This document shows positions 49,668-59,152 of a stretch of 64,000 nucleotides of DNA, one piece after another. The notes under the pieces are model-generated. The model made no database searches and was not told where the DNA came from. It saw only the letters and a list, made by a program, of their open reading frames with translations. The first letter of the stretch is position 1, and each line of letters opens with the position of its first letter. This DNA is from an uncultured Bacteroidales bacterium. GTDB lineage: Bacteria; Bacteroidota; Bacteroidia; Bacteroidales; UBA932. The stretch is from the NCBI GenBank assembly GCA_905234285.1, contig CAJOHK010000003.1, positions 6,268-70,267 of the forward strand, in the 5' to 3' direction. The position numbers and the translations under genes are program-made.

Positions 49668-51248
49668 TTACAAACCCCACTCTGCGGCACTGAAGCTTGT
49701 TTTGGGCGCGTTGGGGATGCCCGGGAAGTAGGTGACGCCGGTTATCTTTTCCAAATCGGCCACGCTCATGAGTTCGGTGGCGGTAACCTTCTGGCGCACG
49801 TTCACATGGGCGCGGACAAAGGCCACGCACTTGAGCTCGCTGGCACTGCAATCCTTGACGCTCTTGCCGCTGTTACCCTTCTTGGTGCGCAGCAGCACAT
49901 AGTAATACATGGTGGGCATGGAAACGTCGTTGCGTCCGCCAAAGCTGATCTTGGAAGGGTTCTGGGTTTGGCCGTAGGCATCGGTGTATTTCTCGAAGTA
50001 GCAGCCCAGTACCTCGTACAGGGTATCGGCGCACTCCTGCCCGTCCACAAAGTCTTCCAGGACATTCCAGCGGCCGCCGCCCGTGTTGAAGTTGGCGCTT
50101 AACTGCGGCGCGATGTTGGTATAATAGAAGACCTGACGGTTGGTGCCGCTGGAGCAGGTGCGCTCGGCCGAGCCCAGCATATGGCCCTTGTTGCAGCCGC
50201 CGCCGGTACTCTTGGAGTTGTACTGGAGATTGGCGGGAACATTCGGGTCTGCGCCATAGGCCTCTGTACGGCCACTGCTGCCTTTATACATGCTATGCCG
50301 GGGTGCGGCCACCCACACCGGGCAGTGATGCTCTGCGCTGAAGCATACCGTGTAATTGCGGGCATACTTGCCACCTGGACCCTTTACGTCCGGGCTAATG
50401 TGCCAGGCGTAATATTGGTCGCTGTTGGAAGAGTTGATCATGTAGCTGCCACTCTTCTGGATGTTCATCTTGGGAAGCTCATACCAGCCGGGCTGGCCGC
50501 CGGTGGGCTGCGGGGAATCTCCCTGGGGCGTAGCGAAGGACTTGATCGAACCGGTGAAGGTTTTGATGGTCTCGCCGCTCTGGAGGGTCACATAGGCCCT
50601 ATAATAATAGGTATGGTTTTCCTCCAGGCCTTCCAGCATTTCGTAGAACTGGCCGCTGGTGCCGGAACCGGGGACCTGGGCCTGCAGCTGCTCGCTGAGG
50701 TTAGTGGCCGACATACCCCAATCGAAGCCGACTTCGCGCACGGTGGCCGTGGCCGAAGAATAGGTGGCGTCAAGTACGGCGCTGGAAAGGGTGATGCCGG
50801 TGGCACTGCCGGTGGTTACCGTAACGGAAATCCCAGGATCGGGGCCTGGATCGGGGCCGGTGCCTTTATTTTGGACGATGGGAAGATAAATGGCCCCCTT
50901 CCCGCTGGTGGGCGAGATGAGGAGCGTGGATTCCCTGTTCTTTTGGGGATCGGTATAGGCCTGGGCCTCTACATACACTGTTTGGTTGCTTCGGCCGCGG
51001 TCCGGGGTCACAGATACCCAGGCGTCCGGGCATTCGATGGTCCAACCGGGCGCGTCACAGCTTAGGGCGAAGGAGAGCTTGCCTCCCTCGGCAGAAAAAG
51101 TGAGCGACGCGGGTTGGACAGAGAGACTGTAATCCTCCGACCCGGAAGAAGGCTTTTCCTGGTTCTGCGTTTTGGGCGTGGTTTCTTCTGTAGCAGGCGT
51201 ACAGGCCAGGGCCGCGGCCGCCAGCAGAAGGGCAAACAGGCGTTTCAT
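49668..51248 (-). CDS. secreted DNA/RNA non-specific endonuclease lipoprotein with BACON-like domain
   Basis: GGGCNKGHMLGSAERTCSSGTNRQVFYYTNIAPQ (NucA/NUC1-type motif); ALACTPATE lipobox; YSLSVQPASLTFSAEGGKLSF. Confidence 0.85.
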   Translation of the reverse strand: MKRLFALLLAAAALACTPATEETTPKTQNQEKPSSGSEDYSLSVQPASLTFSAEGGKLSFALSCDAPGWTIECPDAWVSVTPDRGRSNQTVYVEAQAYTDPQKNRESTLLISPTSGKGAIYLPIVQNKGTGPDPGPDPGISVTVTTGSATGITLSSAVLDATYSSATATVREVGFDWGMSATNLSEQLQAQVPGSGTSGQFYEMLEGLEENHTYYYRAYVTLQSGETIKTFTGSIKSFATPQGDSPQPTGGQPGWYELPKMNIQKSGSYMINSSNSDQYYAWHISPDVKGPGGKYARNYTVCFSAEHHCPVWVAAPRHSMYKGSSGRTEAYGADPNVPANLQYNSKSTGGGCNKGHMLGSAERTCSSGTNRQVFYYTNIAPQLSANFNTGGGRWNVLEDFVDGQECADTLYEVLGCYFEKYTDAYGQTQNPSKISFGGRNDVSMPTMYYYVLLRTKKGNSGKSVKDCSASELKCVAFVRAHVNVRQKVTATELMSVADLEKITGVTYFPGIPNAPKTSFSAAEWGL

Positions 51249-51249
51249 G

Positions 51250-52593
51250 CTAGTAACGGTTTAAGGGACGACCGCTGGTCATCATGTGCACTTTCCGGCG
51301 AACTTCGTCCAGGATGAGCTTGTGAGCAATGCGCTCGGCCAGCTGCTGCTCCGTGGGTTCTTTGGCGCTGAGGGCCTCGAAATGGTTATTGGCCGAGGCC
51401 AGGACCTGGTCGATGAGGTCTACGATGATGAGCATGTCCTTCTCCTCGAAGCCACGGCTGGTGATAGCCGGCGTGCCGATGCGCAAGCCGCTGGTGGCAA
51501 AGGCGCTGCGGCTGTCGAAGGGCACCATGTTCTTGTTCACGGTGATATCGGCGCGGCCCAGCTCTTTCTCGGCCAGGCGGCCGGTCAGGTCCGGGAATTT
51601 GGTGCGAAGGTCGATGAGCATGAGGTGATTGTCGGTGCCTCCGGAGATAATCTTGTAACCGCGGCGGATGAATTCCTTGCACATGGTGGCGGCATTGGCC
51701 ATCACCTGCTTCTGGTAGGCCACATATTCCGGCTGGGCGGCCTCGTAGAAAGCCACGGCCTTAGCGGCAATCACATGCTCCAGCGGACCGCCCTGGATGC
51801 CGGGGAATACGCTGGAATTGAGGATGGCGCTCATCTTCTTGATCTCGCCCTTGGGCGTGGTGAGGCCCCAGGGATTGTCAAAGTCCTTGCCCATGAGGAT
51901 GATACCGCCGCGCGGTCCGCGCAGGGTCTTGTGGGTGGTGGAGGTGACAATATGGGCATATTTCACAGGATTCTTGAGCAGACCGGCGGCAATGAGACCG
52001 GCGGTGTGGGCCATGTCGATCCAGAGGATGGCGCCCACTTTGTCGGCGATGGCGCGCATGCGCTCGTAGTCCCATTCGCGGGAATAGGCCGATGCACCGC
52101 CGATGATGAGCTTGGGCTTGCACTCCAGGGCCTTCTTTTCCATATCATCGTAGTCTACACGGCCGGTTTCCGGATTGAGGCCGTAGGCCACCGGATGGTA
52201 CAGCAGGCCGCTGGCGTTCACGGGAGAGCCGTGGGTAAGGTGACCGCCCATGGACAGGTCCAGGCCCATGAAGGTGTCGCCGGGCTTGAGGATGGCCATG
52301 GTCACGGCCATATTGGCCTGGGCACCGGAGTGAGGCTGTACGTTGGCATACTCGGCGTCATACAGCTTGCACAGACGGTCTATGGCCAGCTGCTCAATCT
52401 GGTCTACAACCTCGCAGCCACCGTAATAGCGCTTGCCCGGGTAGCCCTCGGCGTATTTGTTGGTGCAGATGGAACCCATGGCGGCCATTACCTGGTCCGA
52501 CACATAGTTTTCCGATGCAATGAGTTCCAGCCCGGAGGACTGACGTTCCTTTTCCTGCTTGATAAGGTCAAAAACCTGTAGATCCTGTTTCAT
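51250..52593 (-). CDS. glyA: serine hydroxymethyltransferase
   Basis: [52 protein letters not shown]. Confidence 0.97.
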   Translation of the reverse strand: MKQDLQVFDLIKQEKERQSSGLELIASENYVSDQVMAAMGSICTNKYAEGYPGKRYYGGCEVVDQIEQLAIDRLCKLYDAEYANVQPHSGAQANMAVTMAILKPGDTFMGLDLSMGGHLTHGSPVNASGLLYHPVAYGLNPETGRVDYDDMEKKALECKPKLIIGGASAYSREWDYERMRAIADKVGAILWIDMAHTAGLIAAGLLKNPVKYAHIVTSTTHKTLRGPRGGIILMGKDFDNPWGLTTPKGEIKKMSAILNSSVFPGIQGGPLEHVIAAKAVAFYEAAQPEYVAYQKQVMANAATMCKEFIRRGYKIISGGTDNHLMLIDLRTKFPDLTGRLAEKELGRADITVNKNMVPFDSRSAFATSGLRIGTPAITSRGFEEKDMLIIVDLIDQVLASANNHFEALSAKEPTEQQLAERIAHKLILDEVRRKVHMMTSGRPLNRY

Positions 52594-52713
52594 TCCATGA
52601 AACTATTAAATGTTAAACGTTACCCCCTCCCGAAACCCCTCCTCCGAGGGAGGGACTTTTTCTCACATCTATTTCAAGTCTTACAAATATAACAAAAATA
52701 ATCTTGAAAACAT

Positions 52714-52721
52714 TATATTTG
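52714..52721 (+). promoter_or_regulatory. -7-type box TATATTTG 4 nt before the ATG of the TrmH-like gene
   Basis: cattATATTTGcagcATGAAAG. Confidence 0.45.
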
Positions 52722-52725
52722 CAGC

Positions 52726-53403
52726 ATGAAAGACAGGAAACTGCTCAATATCGAATTGGGGCGAATTTCGGCCCGGGAATACAGCTCCAGCCGGCCCCCA
52801 AGCGGCGTGGTGCTGGTGCTGGACAACATCCGCAGCGCCCACAATGTGGGAAGCGCTTTCCGCACGGCCGATGCTTTTGGCGTAGACAAAGTCTGGCTGG
52901 GCGGTATCTGCCCGGTGCCCCCCTCCCCCGAGCTGCACAAAGTGGCCCTGGGCGCCGAGGAAGTAGTACCCTTCGAGCACGTTTCCGACGTGGTAGCCCT
53001 GGTCCGCCAGCTCCAGGCCGACGGCTACACCGTCATTGCCGTAGAACAAACGGTGCATTCGGTGAAACTGGACGACTTCCAGCGGGGATGCGCCCCCTGG
53101 GGGACTTGTGCACCCCCGCACAAGGGTAGGGGGAGGGGCCCGTTGGATACAAGTTCCGAAGGGACGCAGGAGACAATGGGAGGGGCCGGAGTGGAGCGAA
53201 GCGGAACGGAGTTCCCCCAGGGGGCGCATCCCCGCTGGAAATATGCCCTGGTTTTCGGCAATGAAGTGGCCGGTGTACAGCAGGAAGTGGTAGACGCCTG
53301 CGACTTTGCCCTGGAGATTCCCCAAAAGGGCACCAAGCACTCCCTGAATGTATCCGTTTCCATCGGCGTAGTCCTTTGGGCCGTTATGGAGCGTCTAGGA
53401 TAG
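52726..53403 (+). CDS. TrmH/SpoU-family RNA 2'-O-methyltransferase carrying an in-frame palindromic insert
   Basis: VVLVLDNIRSAHNVGSAFRTADAFGVDKVWLGG, YALVFGNEVAGVQQEV, LNVSVSIGVVLW; conserved core interrupted by QRGCAPWG...FPQGAHPRW. Confidence 0.88.
   Translation: MKDRKLLNIELGRISAREYSSSRPPSGVVLVLDNIRSAHNVGSAFRTADAFGVDKVWLGGICPVPPSPELHKVALGAEEVVPFEHVSDVVALVRQLQADGYTVIAVEQTVHSVKLDDFQRGCAPWGTCAPPHKGRGRGPLDTSSEGTQETMGGAGVERSGTEFPQGAHPRWKYALVFGNEVAGVQQEVVDACDFALEIPQKGTKHSLNVSVSIGVVLWAVMERLG
53079..53238 (+). repeat. palindromic insertion element with 26-bp perfect terminal inverted repeats (copy 1, inside TrmH-like gene)
   Basis: CCAGCGGGGATGCGCCCCCTGGGGGA (53079-53104) / TCCCCCAGGGGGCGCATCCCCGCTGG (53213-53238); 41-bp core shared with 60101-60141. 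Confidence 0.88.
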
Positions 53404-53491
53404 GTCCTCTGAGGGGCCCAAGCAGCAATCAATCAAATAGCACCTATTTGTCGCGTTCACCTAAGTCATTGATTGATAGCGTTTTGCAAGA

Positions 53492-53520
53492 ATTCAGTCC
53501 GGTTTTTCGCCGGACTGAAT
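53492..53520. terminator. terminator-type hairpin
   Basis: ATTCAGTCCGG tttttc GCCGGACTGAAT. Confidence 0.7.
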
Positions 53521-53569
53521 ATCGGGAACTTCCTATGTATCAGCGAGTTAAGTGATCGGCCACAAATGC

Positions 53570-54433
53570 CTATTCGGCTGGAATCCAGCGAATAGAGGGG
53601 TCCCGGCGCCACCAGGTGAGCTGGCGCTTGGCATAGTGGCGGGTGTTACGCTGGATGCAGCGGATGGTCTCGTCCAAGTTGCAGGTGCCGTCAAAGTACT
53701 CAAAGAATTCTTTGTAGCCGACAGTCTGCAGGGCCGGAAGTGCCCGGTAAGGGAGCAGGGAACGGGCTTCGGCCTCCAGTCCGGCGTCAATCATAGCAAG
53801 GACCCGGGCATTGATGCGCTCGTAGAGCGCTTCCCGGGGACGCTCCAGTCCCACTTTCACAATCTCGAAATCCCGCTCCTTGAAACTGCGGGTTTTAAAA
53901 GAAGAGAAAGGCTTGCCCGTGTACATGCACACCTCCAGGGCCCGAATGACCCGCTGCCCGTTGGAAAGATCAATCTCTGAATAGGTAACGGGGTCCAGCT
54001 CCTTGAGTTCCTGGGCCAGTACGTCCACACCCTCGCTCTGGAGGCACTCCATCAGGTGCTCCCGCAGCTGGATGGGGACCTCGGGGAAGTCGTCCAGGCC
54101 GTAGCAGAAGGCATCGATATAGAGCATGGAGCCGCCGCACATGACCAGGGTCTCGTGCCCCTCGGCAAACAAGCGGTTCACCAGATCCAGGGCCTCTACT
54201 TCGTAGATGCCGGCGGTGTAGTAGCGGGTTATGGGGGTGGTGCGGATAAAATAATGCCGAACCGCAGCCAATTCCTCATCGGAGGGGGCTGCGGTGCCAA
54301 TTTTTAGTTCCTGATAGATTTGCCGGGAATCACAGGAAATAACGGGGGACCCGCATTCCAGCGCACGACGGATGGCATAGCCGGTTTTGCCGACGGCGGT
54401 AGGGCCCAGTATGATTTCCAGCCGACGGGGCAT
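53570..54433 (-). CDS. miaA: tRNA dimethylallyltransferase
   Basis: IILGPTAVGKTGYAI, ISCDSRQIYQELKIGTA, NTRHYAKRQLTWWRRDPSIRW. Confidence 0.95.
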   Translation of the reverse strand: MPRRLEIILGPTAVGKTGYAIRRALECGSPVISCDSRQIYQELKIGTAAPSDEELAAVRHYFIRTTPITRYYTAGIYEVEALDLVNRLFAEGHETLVMCGGSMLYIDAFCYGLDDFPEVPIQLREHLMECLQSEGVDVLAQELKELDPVTYSEIDLSNGQRVIRALEVCMYTGKPFSSFKTRSFKERDFEIVKVGLERPREALYERINARVLAMIDAGLEAEARSLLPYRALPALQTVGYKEFFEYFDGTCNLDETIRCIQRNTRHYAKRQLTWWRRDPSIRWIPAE

Positions 54434-54435
54434 GC

Positions 54436-54987
54436 CTACTGCTCGTCCTCGTCGTAGATTTCTTTGCCGTCTTCGTCCTGGTCTTCCTCTTCCTCCTCTA
54501 CATCCAAGTCTTCATCATCGAAGTCTTCATCGTCTTCTTCTCCGGGAAGCTTGCGCTGTTTGTCGGGGAGGTCTTCGAAGGCTACGTAGCCGTTCTCGAA
54601 CTCGATGGGATTGGGGCCTTTTACATCGGCCAGGACGGGGAAGTCCGGGCTCACCTTGACGCCCTCCAGTTCCCCTTCTACGGCGATGTTCACGCTCTTG
54701 CGGTTGGTGACGTCGTAAAAGTACACGAAGTCTGTGGCGCCGGCCCGGATGACTTTCTCCAGCGGGGTCTCGTCTACGGTGCCCCAGCCCAGGTCAAACA
54801 GCCCATACCGGCCCACTACGCCACCGGTGATATCCAGGGCCTTGAACATAATGAGCTGGTCCTGAGGGAACTCAAGATCGGCCCTTATTTGCTTATGAAG
54901 GGTGTACAGCGTAGTGGCGCCGTGCACGTGGTAAACTCTGAAAAATCCTTTAATCCCCGCAAGGGTGACTCTTATTTGGAAAACCAT
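54436..54987 (-). CDS. pRiA4b ORF-3-like protein with acidic tail
   Basis: MVFQIRVTLAGIKGFFRVYHVHGATTLYTLHKQI...YFYDVTN; Asp/Glu-rich C-terminus. Confidence 0.6.
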   Translation of the reverse strand: MVFQIRVTLAGIKGFFRVYHVHGATTLYTLHKQIRADLEFPQDQLIMFKALDITGGVVGRYGLFDLGWGTVDETPLEKVIRAGATDFVYFYDVTNRKSVNIAVEGELEGVKVSPDFPVLADVKGPNPIEFENGYVAFEDLPDKQRKLPGEEDDEDFDDEDLDVEEEEEDQDEDGKEIYDEDEQ

Positions 54988-55075
54988 AGATTACTAATAC
55001 TTTTTACGAAATCAAAGATACTGCTTTTTTCCGGTTCCGTTGCAAAATATCGTAAAAAACGCTACTTTCGTGGAA

Positions 55076-55675
55076 ATGGAATTGTTCGACGCATACAAGA
55101 GCATCGCGGCCCCGTCGCAGGGGCTTTTCAAGGACAACGGCTCCCGTTTCATTGCGCTGGCATATCCCGTAGAAACAGAGGAAGAGGTAAAGGCCATTGT
55201 GGCGGGCCTGCGCAAGGAGTACCACGATGCCCGGCACCACTGCTACGCCTATCGGCTGGGGTACAAGGCCGATGTCTACAGGGCATCGGACGACGGCGAA
55301 CCCTCCGGCAGCGCCGGCCGGCCCATCCTGGGGCAAATCGACTCCCTGGGCCTGAGCGACGTGCTGGTTGTGGTAGTGCGCTATTTCGGCGGCATCAAGC
55401 TGGGCATCCCCGGGCTCATCCGCGCGTACAAAACCTCTACGGCCGATGCCCTCTCGCAGGCGCAAGTCGTGGAGAAGATTGCCGGCCAACGCTTCCGCAT
55501 CCGCTTCGGCTACCTGGCCATGAACGACGTCATGAAGGTGCTCAAGGAGATGGACCTGCCGCCGTCGGCCCAGGAATTCGGGGAAGACTGTTCCCTTCAA
55601 GTGCGTGTGCGGCTCACTGCCGTGGACAGCTTTAAAGAAAGACTGAAAACCGTGTCATCTATTGAAGAAGTCTAA
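55076..55675 (+). CDS. YigZ/IMPACT family protein
   Basis: SRFIALAYPVETEEEVKAIVAGLRKEYHDARHHCYAYRLG...DDGEPSGSAGRPIL. Confidence 0.93.
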   Translation: MELFDAYKSIAAPSQGLFKDNGSRFIALAYPVETEEEVKAIVAGLRKEYHDARHHCYAYRLGYKADVYRASDDGEPSGSAGRPILGQIDSLGLSDVLVVVVRYFGGIKLGIPGLIRAYKTSTADALSQAQVVEKIAGQRFRIRFGYLAMNDVMKVLKEMDLPPSAQEFGEDCSLQVRVRLTAVDSFKERLKTVSSIEEV

Positions 55676-55729
55676 AATATTTGCTATCTTTCGAGACTTT
55701 AAGCAATCTGTTTATTAACCACATAATTT

Positions 55730-56806
55730 ATGTCCAAAAAAGTTCATGTTTTTAACGCCGGCCCCTGCCTTCTGCCGCAGGTAGCTATTGACAACACCAT
55801 TGAGGCCATGAAGGATTTTGCCGGAACCGGCATCGGCCTGCTTTCCATCTCCCACCGCACCAAGGAATGGGATGCCATAATGGACGAGACCCGCGCCCTC
55901 TGGAAAGAGCTCCTCAACATCCCCGACACCCACGAGGTAGTGTTCCTGGGCGGCGGCGCATCGCTGCAGTTCCTCTATGTAGCCATGAACTACCTGGAGA
56001 AGAAAGCCGCCTACCTGGATACCGGCGTATGGGCCCACAAGTCACTGGTAGAGGCCCAGGGCATCGGCGAGGCCTATGCCATCGCCTGCTCCAAGGACAA
56101 GAATTACACCTACATCCCTAAGGGATACGAGGTCCCGGCCGACCTGGATTACCTGCACATCACCACCAACAATACCATCTACGGCACAGAGATCAAAGAG
56201 GACTACGACGTCCCTTGCCCCCTCATCGCCGATATGTCCTCGGACATCATGTCCCGTCCCGTGGACGTGAGCAAGTATGACCTCATCTACGGCGGTGCCC
56301 AAAAGAACGTAGGCCCTGCCGGCGTCATCTTTGCCATCATCAAGAAGGATTCCCTGGGTCGCGTGACCCGTCACATCCCCACCATGCTGGATTACCGCAC
56401 GCACATCGACAAACTGTCCATGTTCAACACCCCTCCCGTGTTTGCCATCTACGTGATGAACGAGACCCTCAAGTGGATCAAGAGCATGGGCGGTGTGGCT
56501 GCCATCCAAAAGATCAACCAGGCCAAGGCCGACCTCCTGTACGGAGAGATTGACCGCAATCCGCTGTTCGTAGGCACCGCTGCCAAGGAAGACCGTTCCC
56601 TCATGAACGTGTGCTTTGTGATGGCTCCCGGCTACGAGACCCTGCAGGACGAGTTCTTCGCCTTTGCCAAGGAGCGCGGCATGGTGGGCATCAAGGGCCA
56701 CCGCAGCGTGGGCGGCTTCCGCGCCTCCCTGTACAATGCCTGCACCCTGGAGGATGTCCAGGCCCTGGCAGACTGCATGAAGGAATTTGAAAATCTGAAG
56801 AAATAA
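55730..56806 (+). CDS. serC: phosphoserine aminotransferase
   Basis: [48 protein letters not shown]. Confidence 0.97.
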   Translation: MSKKVHVFNAGPCLLPQVAIDNTIEAMKDFAGTGIGLLSISHRTKEWDAIMDETRALWKELLNIPDTHEVVFLGGGASLQFLYVAMNYLEKKAAYLDTGVWAHKSLVEAQGIGEAYAIACSKDKNYTYIPKGYEVPADLDYLHITTNNTIYGTEIKEDYDVPCPLIADMSSDIMSRPVDVSKYDLIYGGAQKNVGPAGVIFAIIKKDSLGRVTRHIPTMLDYRTHIDKLSMFNTPPVFAIYVMNETLKWIKSMGGVAAIQKINQAKADLLYGEIDRNPLFVGTAAKEDRSLMNVCFVMAPGYETLQDEFFAFAKERGMVGIKGHRSVGGFRASLYNACTLEDVQALADCMKEFENLKK

Positions 56807-57726
56807 TGAAGGTATTACTTGCTACCCAAAAGCCCTTCGCCGCCAAGGCGGTGGAAGGCATTGTTTCCATTCTGACCCAAGGCGGTCACGAGGTGGTAAA
56901 GCTGGAGAAATACGCCGAGCAGGCCGATCTTGTTGCAGCCGTGGCCGATGTAGAGGCCATGATCATCCGCTCCGATAAAGTGACCGAGGAAGTGATGGCA
57001 GCCGCGCCCAAACTCAAGATTGTGGTGCGCGCCGGCGCCGGATTCGACAATGTGGACCTGGCGGCCGCCACCGCCCGTGGCATTGTGGTCATGAACACCC
57101 CCGGCCAAAACTCCAACGCCGTGGCCGAGCTGGCCCTGGGCCTCATGATCTTCATGGCCCGCACCCAGTTCACTCCCGCCACCGGCAGCGAGCTGCAGGG
57201 CAAGAAGCTCGGCGTGCAGGCCTACGGTAACGTCGGCCGCCTGGTCGGCCAAAAGGCCAAGGCCCTGGGCATGGAAATCTGCGCCCTGGATCCCTTCCTC
57301 ACCGACGAGCAAATTGTCGCCGGCGGCGCCGCCCCCGTGCACTCCGTAGAGGAACTCTATGCCGCATCGGACTACCTCTCCATCCACATCCCGGCCTTGC
57401 CTGCCACCATCAAGAGTATCAACTACGAGCTCATTTCCAAGATGCCCAAGGGAGCCACGCTGGTCAATACCGCCCGCAAGGAAGTGATTGACGAGGAAGG
57501 CCTTCTCAAGGCCCTGGAAGAGCGCCCGGACCTCAAGTACGTGACCGACGTAATGCCCGACAACTACGCCCTGCTGCAGGAGAAATTCGGCGCCCGCGTG
57601 TTTGCCACGCCCAAGAAGATGGGTGCCCAGACCGCCGAGGCCAACGTAAACGCCGGCCTGGCCGCCGCCCGCCAGATTGTGGACTTCTTTGCCACCGGCA
57701 ATACCCGATTCCAAGTAAATAAATAA
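56806..57726 (+). CDS. serA: D-3-phosphoglycerate dehydrogenase-type oxidoreductase
   Basis: VRAGAGFDNVDLAAATARGIVVMNTPGQNSNAVAELALGL; YGNVGRLVGQKAKALGM; TAATG overlap with serC. Confidence 0.93.
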   Translation: MKVLLATQKPFAAKAVEGIVSILTQGGHEVVKLEKYAEQADLVAAVADVEAMIIRSDKVTEEVMAAAPKLKIVVRAGAGFDNVDLAAATARGIVVMNTPGQNSNAVAELALGLMIFMARTQFTPATGSELQGKKLGVQAYGNVGRLVGQKAKALGMEICALDPFLTDEQIVAGGAAPVHSVEELYAASDYLSIHIPALPATIKSINYELISKMPKGATLVNTARKEVIDEEGLLKALEERPDLKYVTDVMPDNYALLQEKFGARVFATPKKMGAQTAEANVNAGLAAARQIVDFFATGNTRFQVNK

Positions 57727-57729
57727 GAT

Positions 57730-59028
57730 ATGGTACGAGTAAAACCCTTTGCGGCCATTCGCCCGCCCAAGAATCTTGTGACCGAAGTCGCGGCCCCGCC
57801 GTACGACGTTTTAAACTCCGAGGAAGCCCTGGCCATGGCCGGAGAAAAGAGCCTCCTGCACATCACCAAGCCCGAGATTGACTTCAATCCCATTGCCGAT
57901 GAGCACGAGCAGCGCACCTACGACAAAGCCGTAGAGAACTTCAGGCTCTGGAAGGAACGCGGCTGGCTGGTCCGCGAGGAAAAGGAAAAGTACTACGTGT
58001 ACGCCCAAACCATGGGCACGCGCACCCAGTACGGTATTGTCCTCTGCGCCCACACCGACGACTACGAGAAAGGCATCATCAAAAAGCATGAGCTCACCCT
58101 CAAGAAAAAGGAAGACGACCGCATGATTCACGTTCGTATCCAGAACGCCAACATCGAGCCCGTATTCTTTGCCTTCAAGGATCACGCCGAGCTCAACGAC
58201 ATCATCGCCAAAACCGCCGCCGGCGAGCCCGAGTACAAGTTTGTGGACGAGAACAACTTCACCCACACCTTCTGGGTCATCAACGATGACGCCGTGAACG
58301 CCCGCATCACCGAGATCTTCACCAACGACATCGACGCCTTCTATGTGGCCGACGGTCACCACCGCACCGCCGCTGCCGCCCGTGTAGGCGCCGAGAAACG
58401 GGCCGCCAATCCCAACCACACCGGCAACGAGGAATACAACTACTTCATGGCTGTTTGCTTCCCCGAGAGCCACCTGGCCATCATCGACTACAACCGTGTA
58501 GTGAAGGACCTGAACGGCCTCAGCACCAAGGACTTCTTCAAGGCCCTGGAAGAGGACTTTGTGGTGGAGTGCATGTGCGACTGCACCAAGGACGGCGGAA
58601 AGTGCTCCTGTGAGTACCCTTGCCACTGCAATTGCAGCGAGATCTATCACCCTTGCGGCCTGCACAACTTCTCCATGTATATTGAAGGTGTGTGGTACAG
58701 CCTCACCGCCAAGCCCGGCCGTTATGATGACTCAGACCCTATCGGCGTGCTGGATGTAACCATCCTGAGCAACCTGGTACTTGACAAGATTCTGGGTATC
58801 AAGGACCTGCGCACCGACAAACGCATCGACTTCGTGGGGGGTATCCGCGGTCTGGAAGAACTTTCCCGCCGCGTAGACTCCGGCGAGATGAAGGTTGCCT
58901 TTGCCCTGTATCCGGTGTCCATGCAGCAGCTCATGAGTATTGCCGATACCGGCAACATCATGCCGCCCAAGACCACCTGGTTCGAGCCCAAGCTCCGTTC
59001 CGGCTTAGCGATTCACAGCCTGGACTAG
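57730..59028 (+). CDS. DUF1015 family protein with Cys-rich insert
   Basis: VKPFAAIRPPKNLVTEVAAPPYDVLNSEEA, YVADGHHRTAAAAR, SDPIGVLDVTILSNLVLDKILGI. Confidence 0.92.
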   Translation: MVRVKPFAAIRPPKNLVTEVAAPPYDVLNSEEALAMAGEKSLLHITKPEIDFNPIADEHEQRTYDKAVENFRLWKERGWLVREEKEKYYVYAQTMGTRTQYGIVLCAHTDDYEKGIIKKHELTLKKKEDDRMIHVRIQNANIEPVFFAFKDHAELNDIIAKTAAGEPEYKFVDENNFTHTFWVINDDAVNARITEIFTNDIDAFYVADGHHRTAAAARVGAEKRAANPNHTGNEEYNYFMAVCFPESHLAIIDYNRVVKDLNGLSTKDFFKALEEDFVVECMCDCTKDGGKCSCEYPCHCNCSEIYHPCGLHNFSMYIEGVWYSLTAKPGRYDDSDPIGVLDVTILSNLVLDKILGIKDLRTDKRIDFVGGIRGLEELSRRVDSGEMKVAFALYPVSMQQLMSIADTGNIMPPKTTWFEPKLRSGLAIHSLD

Positions 59029-59070
59029 TTTTAGCGTCGAATGGAACTTGCTGTTAGTCAGCGGGTTATA

Positions 59071-59106
59071 CAAAACACCCTACCGAAAAACCGGTAGGGT
59101 GTTTTG
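59071..59106. terminator. rho-independent terminator
   Basis: CAAAACACCCTACCG aaaaac CGGTAGGGTGTTTTG. Confidence 0.8.
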
Positions 59107-59152
59107 CGTAAATTATTCAGTATTAACCACTTACATTCGACAGCGTCTACGA

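Noticed and set aside
52681-53340. Minus-strand ORF across the TrmH-like gene
   Set aside because: Overlaps a convincing methyltransferase; open only because the inserted element is stop-poor in all frames.
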